Below, one piece after another: positions 51,196 to 62,589 of a stretch of DNA of 64,000 nucleotides (within the stretch, counting starts at the first letter, position 1; each line of letters starts with the position of its first letter). The notes beneath the pieces are model-generated. The model saw only the letters and a program-made list of their open reading frames with translations. It was not told where the DNA came from and did no database searches. Source of the stretch: Eriocheir sinensis (Eukaryota > Arthropoda > Malacostraca > Decapoda > Varunidae); the NCBI RefSeq assembly GCF_024679095.1, contig NC_066531.1, positions 2,504,174 through 2,568,173 of the forward strand, written 5' to 3'. The translations under genes and the position numbers were made by a program.

Positions 51196-51600
51196 GTGGG
51201 GCCTAATGGTTTGCCCCAGCTTGTTATGGCGCAGGCAAGTGTTTATAGTGGTGCCATCTTGCTTGCTTCTTGCTGTACCCCGGAGCTCGGTTTTTATCCT
51301 TTTCATAGAGAGAGTATCTAGAGTCCGTCGATATTGGTGGTCTTCAGAACAGCAACTGGGTCTATAGCTACGCGTGGTTGTGGTGCTCATCTCCGATCCG
51401 TTGGCCCTGTGAGCCTGTGGTAGGTAACATCCAATTATAGCCAGTTTGAAATCCGGGACTACCACAGTTTACCTTCCCCAGGTCTCCCCACGTACCCAAA
51501 TATCAACCAGTCCGAACGGGAGGATGACCAGCGGGGTGAGCCGCACGCCGACTTCCCGGGCTGGGATTCAAACCCGTGACCACCATCGACTCGTGATCAG
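51196..51600 (-). mobile_element. Reversed SINE fragments
   Basis: 51200-51400 is a diverged reversed family-2 SINE body (GGCGCAGGCAAGTGTTTATA). 51530-51600 holds a reversed tRNA-like head with B-box complement GGGATTCAAACCC. Confidence 0.65.
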
Positions 51601-51601
51601 C

Positions 51602-51797
51602 GTGGCCAAATTATCGTACACACCGTATTGCATATTCGTAGTTTCTGACTGATATCTATTGCAAAAACAAACAAAGAAACATCAATATATGACAGTTTTA
51701 ACGCTAACTTTAATATTCTTTCGTTATTTGTTTAGGTAAGAGAGTTTGAGGCTTAAAAATTATAAATACAATGTGGTGAATACGATAATCTGGCAAC
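51602..51797. mobile_element. ~196-bp MITE with GTGGCCA/TGGCAAC ends
   Basis: GTGGCCAAATTATCGTACAC at the left and TACGATAATCTGGCAAC at the right; sister of 48477-48671. Confidence 0.82.
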
Positions 51798-51979
51798 GCT
51801 GCTTGTAATGTTCCCTCTCATAACTTTCAGTCGCTAAATGGCGGCAAACGAGAAGCTTCTCTTTGCTTTGCTGGCCAAGAAAAAGAAGAGAGGTCCTTAA
51901 AGGAGAAAATGCATGTTCATGATATTGTATGATCTGGGATGGACCGTGGTTTGCATCATACTCTGTAAATGTTTTGCAG

Positions 51980-52325
51980 GGTAGGCGGTGGCCGAACTGG
52001 TAGCGTGCTGGGCTCACATTCACCGCGTGATGGACGACGCGGGTTCGAATCCCCACGCTACCACTCGGATTTTTCAGTCACCGCCGAGTGGCTGAAAACT
52101 ACCCACATGCTGTCCTGAAGACCACCCATCAACCCGGACTCTAGAGGAAACCGTCCAAGCGAATCAAGAACGAGTTCCGGGGGGCAGCATGAGCCAGTGC
52201 AAGATGGCGCCACTATAAACACTCGCCTGTGCCAGAACGGGCTGGGCCGACCATTAGGCCCCACCTGGAAGAAGCCTATCGGCGCAACAGGCAACGACAT
52301 AAAAAAAAAAAAAATAAATAAATAC
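51980..52325 (+). mobile_element. tRNA-derived SINE, family 2
   Basis: Head GTAGGCGGTGGCCGAACTGG (slightly altered A box), B box GGTTCGAATCC, body with ATGGCGCCACTATAAACAC, 3' end matching the segment expanded at 49500, and an A-rich tail. Confidence 0.88.
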
Positions 52326-53140
52326 ACTATAATGATTTATGTGCAGACGATAATTTTTTCAACTTGTTTTGTACGAGTCTCCGTTTGAGGAGCTTCTCAG
52401 CCTCATGGGCAGCGCATGACAGGGGTCGATATACGGGCATGAGAGGATACAGAGCCAGAAGATAAGCTTACTGTGACGCATTCCTCACCTCATCTGACTG
52501 ACCTGACCTCGGAACATTTCGTAGGTATGAAAATACGATATTAACACCATATATCATCATACCCGGACTTTTATTGGACGAAAGTGGCGAGGACACCGCA
52601 GCACGCACGCTAACCACTCAGCCACTGCCACAACGACCTGTTCGCTATTCTTGAAGACCTCTCAGCTATCTCCTGCTTCCACTATAAACGACCGGCCTAT
52701 CTTTAAGACTCAAAATGATGACTAGAAACTTCATATCTCATTTATTGCTATATCAGCTTCCTAGGGGTAGGGGGTCAGCACCGTCTCCACTAGTTAATTC
52801 CCTTTTCCATATACGCCGACTGACCGGGCCGGACTGCAACTCGGGTTAACAGAAGTTCTTTAATAGTAGTTCTTTAATAGAAGTAGGTGCGACTTTGTAA
52901 TGGACTGTTTTTAGAACCGTTAGGCTCACGATTTACATGGTTCAGATAGATACAGATTCATTAAACTTAAAAAAAAAGAAATAGTATAGAGGCTACTTAT
53001 ATATACACTAGGCAATTCACCAAGGCAATGTTTGTTGAATAAATGATCAAAAAATTGTAAAATGGAGGTTATCAAATAGTTTCACATGGAGAAGCTGTGG
53101 GAGCAGACGGGACACACACGGCCAGAAACCCTGTGATAGG
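52326..53140. other. Intergenic DNA, one tRNA-like remnant
   Basis: At 52591-52633 the minus strand reads GCAGTGGCTGAGTGGTTAGC, an A-box-bearing SINE head remnant. Otherwise nothing recognised. Confidence 0.4.

Positions 53141-53192
<52 letters not shown>
53141..53192. repeat. (CA)n microsatellite
   Basis: About 25 AC dinucleotides. Confidence 0.95.
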
Positions 53193-53885
53193 CGTCATCT
53201 TCTTTTAAGCACCGCCTTGACATTGTAAGTTATCCCGTGAGCTCCCTGTGGCGCCCTCCAATGGTCTCAGCGCTACCAGACTGTCTAACTCAGCCTCTTA
53301 AATTTACCGACATCCGACCCCAAACTGTCTCGTGGCCCCCAATAAGGAAATTCACTTATAATTATCGTTAAAATAGTGAATCCCTGATGTTTCTTGGTAA
53401 TATTTAAGCGTCAGATACCGGTTAATATATATATCTCTGAGTACGCTAATCTGGCATTGGCGGCTCGGCACGTCCTCTCAAACGCCCCCTTGTCTACAAT
53501 GCCACGGCTTGTTAAGTTCTATAGCGATTCCCTCGACAGACATCACCTGCGGTTTCTTTATACCTTGCGTGAACGATGCGAGGTACAAAGGAAACGGCGC
53601 AGAACGAAAACCGAATTCCTTCCTAATGCTTGATGCGTACATTAATCGCCGCACTGTTTAAGGGGCGTGAGGAACCTTGATCGGTATAAGGAGGGGAGAA
53701 TTGGATGAGAAAAGCACCCCATGTCACTCCACGTAGGATAATATACACACACCTTTGCCCCGTTTCCCGCGCCTCGTAAAAAATGCCCGCGGTTCAGACG
53801 AAAAAACTCGCATCCACTATAGACAATCTCTTTTTCCTTCTTATCTCTGCGCCATAGAAGCTCCGTCGGTCTTCATCAAATGGGC
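53193..53885. other. Intergenic DNA, MITE end fragment
   Basis: GAGTACGCTAATCTGGCATT at about 53437 resembles the end of the ~195-bp MITE, and AATTATCGTTAAAATAGTGA at about 53358 its interior. The 79-codon frame at 53394-53633 has no support. Confidence 0.4.
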
Positions 53886-53891
53886 TACCAG

Positions 53892-54243
53892 GGGCTTCGT
53901 GGTGCAGTGGTTAGCACACTCGGCTCACAACCAAGAGAGCCCGGGTTCGATTCCCGGGCGGAGGGGAAAAATTTGGGCGGCTTTTCCGATACCCAACGCC
54001 CCTGTCCACCCAGCAGTGAATGGGTACCAGGTATTAATCGGGGGTTGTGTCCCGTCTCCTGGGGTCTGTTCCCTTCTCCTATAATTCCTTCCCCTCCTGT
54101 CTCTCTCCGGCATATGACCACAGATGTTGCGCCGACTAAACGAAACTTTCCAACTGTTCCCTTCTATAATTCCTTCCCCTTCTGTCTCTCTCCGGCATAT
54201 GACCACAGTTGTTGCGCCGACTAAACGAAACTTTCCAACTTTG
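53892..54243 (+). mobile_element. tRNA-Val SINE with two tail units
   Basis: A box TGGTGCAGTGG, B box GGTTCGATTCC, two tandem tail units. Confidence 0.9.
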
Positions 54244-54660
54244 GCGGCTCTTTTACACCTAACAGTAATACCCAAACACACGTCTCCTGCTTACGGTCTG
54301 TTGAAGCGTTCCCGTCCCCGTAGCGGCCGCTCCTTCGTACACGCTTACCTGAGAAAGGATATAGGTGTCAGGTGATATTGGGGTTGAGTATTCAGGTGTA
54401 AATTTAGCGCTGAGTAAAGATTTCTTACATGCACTCATACTCACAGACTCGTTTTCTCCTTCTCGTTCATATATTCAACCCACTCACACTTTCATACACT
54501 TACAATAGGCAATCACTCATATCCACAAACCCACTAAAACAACCTATCTCTTGCTTATATTCAAACATCATCTCTCATTTATACATCCACTCATTCACTC
54601 GTACTCACAAACCCTTACACCTATAATTATATCTTCTCTCATTCCACATCTATATTGACG
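54244..54660. other. Intergenic DNA, nothing recognised
   Basis: CACTCA/CATTCA-rich single-copy DNA with no supported feature. Confidence 0.4.
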
Positions 54661-54847
54661 GTGCTCGGCTCACAACCAAGAGGTACCCGGTTCGATTCCC
54701 GGGAAGTGAAGTTTCAGCCGTTCCCTAACCTAACCTAACCTAACCTAACCTAACCTAACCTAACCTAACCTAACCTAACCTATCTCCGTGAGGGGAAGAC
54801 ATTGGTTGGTGATTGAAAGTCTATCGCGTGATCAGACAATGGCGAAT

Positions 54848-54850
<3 letters not shown>
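54660..54850 (+). mobile_element. SINE family 3 with an internal TAACC tract
   Basis: tRNA-like arm GCTCGGCTCACAACCAAGAG and B box GGTTCGATTCC, then (CCTAA)11 at 54724-54781, then a 3' part AGTCTATCGCGTGATCAGAC that also ends the related copy at 57340-57578. Confidence 0.7.
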
Positions 54851-54909
<59 letters not shown>

Positions 54910-55235
54910 ACAAATCTACAAATTATTGAGCAAAATGGAAGAAGTAGACGACGAGGACTACTAAAAGAAGAAACTACCACCAGAAACACAAGAGGACATA
55001 GTAAAACATTGAGGAAGGGAAGATGCTTGAGAGACATAAAGAAATATAGCTTCCCGCAAAGAAATATAGAGGTTTGGAACAGACTAAGTGAGGATGTGGT
55101 ACCGGAGAGGAGTGTGCAAAGCCTTAAGGAAAAGTTGGATAAATGTAGATAAGGAGACGGGACCACACGAGGGTAAAGCCCAAAACTACAACTAGGTAAA
55201 CACACACACACACACACACACACATACACACAGGT
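54850..55235 (+). mobile_element. LINE 3' end between (CA)n tracts
   Basis: (CA)n 54850-54907, then a remnant coding YSFPQRNIEVWNRLSEDVVP … LKEKLDKC, 3' end AACTACAACTAGGTAAACAC and (CA)n 55200-55232. Confidence 0.75.
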
Positions 55236-55538
55236 ACTGGTATATGGGTGCACCCCCGTTAGCTGGAAAACACTGTACACCCAGTAGTCAGAAAGCCTCG
55301 CTCATTCCCTCTCTCGTCTTCCTATAAATAGCCTGATAACCCGTTCCCATCCTGGCGTTAATGGATGACTAAGAGATTGTCGCTCCTTACTGACGGAGTG
55401 GATTGAGTGAGATCGATTAATGGCAGCTGCCGTCACCCCACCGCTCAGGGCTCATATATTCTCAAACGTATCAGCGCTACTGTGCGTCTATTTGAAAATC
55501 CTCTCGTAAGCTGTTGGGATTGCCAGGGACAGTCTTAA
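55236..55538. other. Intergenic DNA, nothing recognised
   Basis: About 300 bp of single-copy sequence. Confidence 0.4.
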
Positions 55539-55780
55539 GGGGCTATCACACTGGGCAAAGTTTCCGCGGATCTTCAGTCAAACCACGATACCTGCTAGCG
55601 TGGTTCTCATTTGTTTCCTGGTATTGCTGATGATGATGATGGTGAGTAATACCGTCGTCCTTCAGTGAAATCCACCGTAGCTTTGGAAGATCGTGGACAC
55701 GTCTGAACACCACGGAAATATGAGAACCACGCCAGCGGAAATCGTGGTTTGACTGAAGATCCACGGAAAATTTGCCCCTT
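55539..55780. mobile_element. ~240-bp MITE with CACTGGGCAAA ends, third copy
   Basis: GGGGCTATCACACTGGGCAA at the left. The right end is truncated after TCCACGGAAAATTTGCCCC. Confidence 0.8.
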
Positions 55781-55899
55781 TATGAAGCTACTGATCGATT
55801 TACACTGTTTCCGCATCTTGAAAGGGAAAAAAACACCCACGAAAAACAGGTTAATCTTCTCTGTGGCTCTGGAAAATAGTCGTAATGAAAACCCGTTAC

Positions 55900-56358
55900 C
55901 TAAGTCTATATATACCAAGTCAAGTCACGCGCAGGTTTGTGGGAGGAGACACGGCCGAGGCGTGGTTTATGCGTGACGTTGCTTGGAGCCAAACTAGAGA
56001 ATGTAGAAACAGGGATTTAGAGAAAACGAGGAAAGGCGGACTAATTTAAATCAATCACTTCAACATGCCCTCCCTCACACCCCACACCGCCGTTTATAGG
56101 CATTGGAATTACAGTCACGCAATAGCACAATAAAAAGACATATTTTTTCGTCAGTGGCTTGCCTGAACGCGCTGTGAAAGAAGGCGAGAATGCACATCCA
56201 GAGTGCACACACGGCCCCAACTTTAGTCACCCCTGAACTGCCGGGTATTTTTTGGCTCCAAGTGACGTCATCCCGCTGTTCCGCCCCAAAACCGCCTCCA
56301 GCGCGTACCGGTCGCAGTTTTGAAGCAGAGTGACTTGACTTGGCATATATAGACTTAG
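55900..56358. mobile_element. ~460-bp MITE, reversed third copy
   Basis: CTAAGTCTATATATACCAAG to GGCATATATAGACTTAG; internal order inverted relative to 4585-5047. Confidence 0.85.
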
Positions 56359-56697
56359 GTATGCTAGATTCAAGTGGTTTTGCATCCGAGAAAAAGAAAC
56401 TTACTAATGTTATGTCAAGCAGCAAACGCCGTACACACTCTCCCCGCAGTATATGACTACAGTGTTGCCTGGATACCAATACCGACATGGTTAGTCTTTT
56501 ATTCAAACAAAGTATTAGGCAATAAAAATAAAAACAAATATTTGGTTCGTTGATGCTGCCAGATATTTCGCAAAGATATAATTCCCTCGGATGAAAATAG
56601 CCCAGAAGAAGGATATGCTACAATATGTTTTTTCTAGCAGTATAAAAACAGAGGAGTGCAGAGGAGTCATTTTTTTTCTAGTATGCACTGGGAAAGG

Positions 56698-56832
56698 CGG
56701 GCTACACATCGCAGGAAGAACAAGGTACGAGTTGCAAGGGAAAAGCGACCGTCGGTACATTAAATACAAGGTCACTTTTCCTTTGCAACTTTTTTCTTGT
56801 TCTTCCTGGGATGTGTAGGATGCCTTTCCCAG
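56698..56832. repeat. 135-bp hairpin-forming inverted repeat
   Basis: ~58-63-bp arms: CTGGGAAAGGCGGGCTACAC on the left pairs with GTGTAGGATGCCTTTCCCAG on the right, arms about 85% complementary, with a short loop around GTCGGTACATTAAATAC. Could be a foldback MITE. Confidence 0.78.
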
Positions 56833-56989
56833 GGCAATCTAGGCAAGGTAAACTGTCCCTGAACCTTAATTCCCCTCCGGACACATCAGTTGACGAGAGG
56901 AGTAAGTAAAGTCTTCCTTGTCACTCAGTCTGTGATATTGTTGACATCTTCGTGGAAATTATAAAACAGTGTTGTCATAAAATTTGTCT

Positions 56990-57089
56990 GAAGGAGATAA
57001 AACACAAAGCTACATAAGTCTAAGGTCAAGGGAAACGTACGGAAATATTAACAAGAGGATATGTGATTACTTAAAACCGCAATGCCTCA

Positions 57090-57139
<50 letters not shown>

Positions 57140-57291
57140 CTTCCCGCAAAGAAATATAGAAGTTTGGAACAGACTAAGTAAGGATGTTATATCGGCGAGG
57201 AGTGTGCAAAGCTTTAAGGAAAAGTTGGATATATGTAGATAGGGAGACGAGACCACACGAGCGTAAACCCTGTAAAACTACAACTAGGTAA

Positions 57292-57338
<47 letters not shown>
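56990..57338 (+). mobile_element. LINE 3' end with internal and terminal (CA)n
   Basis: Same LINE family as 54930-55210: FPQRNIEVWNRLS-type remnant, end CTACAACTAGGTAAATAC and (CA)n 57294-57336. Another (CA)n, 57091-57138, interrupts the copy. Confidence 0.75.
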
Positions 57339-57342
<4 letters not shown>

Positions 57343-57578
57343 CCAGGTTAGATTCCCGGGGTAAGTGGATTCAGATGGGGAGTGTCCTTTTAATAATCCA
57401 TGCTTCAGTCCACCCAGCAATGAGATTTAAGGCATCGGGTATCAGTCGGTGGTTGTTTTCCCCCTTCCGGTTGGGTGTGGGTATTAAGTTTCAGCTGTGG
57501 TCAGAGATCCATCCCTTCTGAGCTCGGGGAGGGCACTGGCGTGGCTGGTGATCGCTAGTCTATCGCGTGGTCAGACCC
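57339..57578 (+). mobile_element. SINE family 3
   Basis: Partial tRNA head with B-box-like GGTTAGATTCCC, body with TCCACCCAGCAATGAGATTT, 3' end AGTCTATCGCGTGGTCAGAC as at 54830. Confidence 0.65.
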
Positions 57579-58040
57579 TAAGGCTATATACACCAAGTCA
57601 AGCCACGCGCAGGTTTGTGGGAGGAGACACGGCCGAGGCGTGGTTTATGCGTGACGTTGCTTGGAGCCAAACTAGAGAATGTAGAAACAGGGATTTAGAG
57701 AAAACGAGGAAAGGCGGACTAATTTAAATCAATCACTTCAACATGCCCTCCCTCACACCCCACACCGCCGTTTGTAGGCATTGAAATTACAGTCACGCAA
57801 TAGCACAATAAAAAGATATTTTTTTTCGTCAGTGGCTTGCCTGAACGCGCTGTGAAAGGAGGCGAGAATGCACATCCAGAGTGCACACACGGCCCCAACT
57901 TTAGTCACCCCTGAACTGGCGGGTATTTTTTTTTTGGCTCCAAGTGACGTCATCCCATTGCTCCGCCCCAAAACCGCCTCGTGCGCGTACCGGTCGCAGT
58001 TTTGAAGCAGAGTGACTTGACTTGGTATATATAGACTTAG
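57579..58040. mobile_element. ~462-bp MITE, fourth copy
   Basis: CTAAGGCTATATACACCAAG to GGTATATATAGACTTAG; same orientation as the copy at 55900. Confidence 0.85.
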
Positions 58041-58459
58041 GCGCTCCCAATTCTTTACATCACTAACGAAATGGGAGCGTCCACCCAAGCCCTATCAGAA
58101 GGCCTTGGTCCACCACGCCCTGCAAGAGAGGCTTCGTGTGCCATGGATAGAAAAATCTCCCTCTCCCTCTCTCCTGCTTACGAGTTCCTCCTTGCCTTTG
58201 CCGCCGCGCTGAGCAAGCAAGGTTGAGGGTGCAGCGGGGACCGAGTTGTTTCTTTGTACTGTGGGCGGATCAATATAATACCTCTTCCACTTAGCTCTGT
58301 ACACCCTCTTTGGGCCCACTTCAGACGTGAGGTTTCCAAGTCCTTTATGGTCCGCGTGGCCACGAGTTGAGGGACTGTACCAAACTGGCCTCGTACTAAG
58401 GTGTTTGAAATACTACCCGTTTTTCTGATTGTTTTTCTTCCTCTGCTCTCTGGTTTGGA
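58041..58459. other. Intergenic DNA, nothing recognised
   Basis: Single-copy sequence. The minus-strand frames here have no domain or splice support. Confidence 0.4.
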
Positions 58460-58706
58460 AAGTTGGAAAGTTTCGTATAGTCGGCGCAACATCTGTGGTC
58501 ATATGCCGGAGAGAGACAGAAGGGGAAGGAACAGACCCCAGGAGACGGGACACAACCCCCGATTAATACCTGGTGCACTGCTGGGTGGACAGGGGCGTAG
58601 GATATCGGAAAAGCCGCACAAATTCTTCCACTCCACCGGGGAATCGAACCCGGGCTCTCGTGGTTGTGAGCTGAGTGTGCTAACCACTGCACCACGAAGC
58701 CCCCTG
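58460..58706 (-). mobile_element. Reversed tRNA-Val SINE with a deletion
   Basis: Head at about 58705. Lacks part of the tail unit and a short piece of body near the CACTGCTGGGTGGAC motif. Confidence 0.88.
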
Positions 58707-60009
<1,303 letters not shown>

Positions 60010-60273
60010 GAAGTTGGAAAGTTTCGTTTAGTCGGCGCAACATCTGTGGTCATATGCCGGAGAGAGACAGAAGGGGAAGGTATTATAGGAGAAGGGAACA
60101 GACCCCAGGAGACGGGACACAACCCCCGATTAATACCTGGTACCCATTCACTGCTGGGTGGACAGGGGCGTAGGGTATCGGAAAAGCCGCCCAAATTTTT
60201 CCACTCCGCCCGGAAATCGAACCCGGGCTCTCTCGGTTGTGAGTCGAGTGTGCTAACCACTGCACCACGAAGC

Positions 60274-60352
<79 letters not shown>
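60010..60352 (-). mobile_element. Reversed tRNA-Val SINE in (GA)n
   Basis: A SINE with one tail unit (60012-60275) lies between (GA)n at 59993-60011 and 60276-60351, as if inserted into a (GA)n tract. Confidence 0.9.
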
Positions 60353-60535
60353 AGACCTAACATTTTAATTATTGTGTGCGGTCATTTTAACACAGGAATA
60401 TATAAAAAGAAAACCTTCTGTGTCATGAAACCATACATTGACATCACTAATTATGACATCGAATTATAGGAACAAAATATATACAAACTCTCCATTAGGT
60501 GTATCCAGCGAGCGACAGTGTTTGTATACCCAGAC

Positions 60536-61654
60536 TTAGCCGGCCGCTGCGATTGGCACGGATTTCGCCTTCACTGGTAGCCTGGTAACATACACTCCCA
60601 GGTCTTTCTCTGCCTCTGTGGTGGATAGTGGAGTGTTTCCCATGTGGTATTGGTGTGCTGGATATCCCTTCACTGGTAGCCTGGTAACATACACTCCCAG
60701 GTCTTTCTCTGCCTCTGTGGTGGATAGTGGAGTGTTTCCCATGTGGTATTGGTGTGCTGGATATCCCTTCACTGGTAGCCTGGTAACATACACTCCCAGG
60801 TCTTTCTCTGCCTCTGTGGTGGATAGTGGAGTGTTTCCCATGTGGTATTGGTGTGCTGGATATCCCTTCACTGGTAGCCTGGTAACATATGCTCCCAGGT
60901 CTTTCTCTGCCTCTGTGGTGGATAGTGGAGTGTTTCCCATGTGGTATTGGTGTGCTGGATATCCCTTCACTGGTAGCCTGGTAACATACACTCCCAGGTC
61001 TTTCTCTGCCTCTGTGGTGGATAGTGGAGTGTTTCCCATGTGGTATTGGTGTGCTGGATATCCCTTCACTGGTAGCCTGGTAACATACACTCCCAGGTCT
61101 TTCTCTGCCTCTGTGGTGGATAGTGGAGTGTTACCAAGGGGGATTGGTGTGCTGGATACCTTCACTGGTAGCCTGGTAACATATGCTCCCAGGTCTTTCT
61201 CTGCCTCTGTGGTGGATAGTGGAGTGTTTCCCATGTGGTATTGGTGTGCTGGATATCCCTTCACTGGTAGCCTGGTAACATACACTCCCAGGTCTTTCTC
61301 TGCCTCTGTGGTGGATAGTGGAGTGTTTCCCATGTGGTATTGGTGCGCTGGATATCCCTTCACTGGTAGCCTGGTAACATACACTCCCAGGTCTTTCTCT
61401 GCCTCTGTGGTGGATAGTGGAGTGTTTCCCATGTGGTATTGGTGTGCTGGATATCCCTTCACTGGTAGCCTGGTAACATACACTCCCAGGTCTTTCTCTG
61501 CCTCTGTGGTGGATAGTGGAGTGTTTCCCATGTGGTATTGGTATGCTGGATTTCCCCTCACATTTTTCTTCACTAAATTGTAGCAGCCACTCTTTGTTCC
61601 ACTCCTGTAGCTTGGTGATGTCTTCTTGTAGGAAATTCGCATCCAATGGGTTAA
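60536..61654 (-). repeat. 99-bp RT-derived minisatellite, second locus
   Basis: About ten 99-bp units with the same unit, the same RT-like entry (NFLQ/FLQEDITKLQEWNKEWLLQF, minus strand) and the same terminal sequences as 26110-28230. TTAG at the left (decayed TTAA), TTAA 61651-61654 at the right. Frames of 382 (minus) and 321 (plus) codons are by-products. Confidence 0.88.
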
Positions 61655-61689
61655 AAATTTCATAAAACCGAAAGGCAGATTCATCAGGC

Positions 61690-61835
61690 TCTCACGAGTT
61701 GTTATTTAGTGTTCATGATGCAGAGGTCTCGCCAAAGTACCGCCAGGGTCATAAAACTACCCATGGACGTGCCCACAACTCCCACGAAGGCCTTGTCAGA
61801 TGTGTGTGCATGGGGGGCTAAATGTTTGAGCATAC
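61690..61835 (+). repeat. 105-bp family, single diverged unit
   Basis: Core with ACCGCCAGGGTCATAAAACT and right flank GCATGGGGGGCTAAATGTTT. Confidence 0.75.
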
Positions 61836-61849
61836 TACCCCTAATGTAC

Positions 61850-62070
61850 TGCATGCCTCCAACTCTCCTTTGGCCTCACAACATAAGACTTTCTACTGTA
61901 CCTCACCCCTATGCTGTCCAAATCCCTTATGCAAGAGTTAACCCGTATCTTCAATCCTTCATCCCTTTTGCCGGTAAACTTTGGAATAACCTTCTTTTAT
62001 TCTGTATTTCCACCTTCCTACGACTTGAACTCTTTCAAGAGGGAGGTATCAGGACACTTTTCCAACTGTT
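61850..62070 (+). mobile_element. LINE 3' fragment
   Basis: Single copy of the TGCAAGAGTTAACC segment, then CTACGACTTGAACTCTTTCA and GGTATCAGGACACTTTTCC, matching the element at 14380. Confidence 0.7.
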
Positions 62071-62397
62071 TCTGGATCCTCGTTTTGAATTATCTTCCAC
62101 TTCTCATTTGGAAGCAATATCTGTGCAAGCCTTTTTCAGTTTTTCATTTGCTCTGAACTTCTTTCTCTGGTGTGAAAAAATTACTTGAAATTAAAATATC
62201 TTTCATAGTGACGGGAGTAAAGTTTCGTACATGGCGGGAAAAATGTTAAAACGTTAAGTTAATCCTACAAGTGCTGCTTTTTTCCAATCATTTTCTTCTG
62301 GTTTTCGCTTCATCAAATTAGGGAGTGACTACATCATTGCAACGAATACAAAAATCACTGACACACACACACACACACACATACACACACACTCAGG
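62071..62397. other. Intergenic DNA with short (CA)n
   Basis: (CA)n at about 62360-62392; nothing else recognised. Confidence 0.4.
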
Positions 62398-62580
62398 AGA
62401 GGCGGTGGATGAGTGGTTACCGTGACGGCGCCGCGTTCGCCCCTCGCCGGGTACCACAAGCTGGGATTTTTCAGTCACCGCCGAGTGGCTTAAAACTACC
62501 CACATGCTGTCCTGAAGACCGCCCATCAACCCGGACTCTAGATTCTCTCTCCAAAAGACTTCTGCTATTTCTCTATTCAT
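62398..62580 (+). mobile_element. SINE family 2 with altered tRNA head
   Basis: Head GAGGCGGTGGATGAGTGG with an unusual CG-rich arm, then the conserved TTTTTCAGTCACCGCCGAGT body, truncated after AACCCGGACTCTAG. Confidence 0.75.
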
Positions 62581-62589
62581 TTCTACTTT

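Noticed and set aside
53394..53633. 79-codon plus-strand frame
   Set aside because: Overlaps a MITE-end remnant, no domain, no flanking exon.
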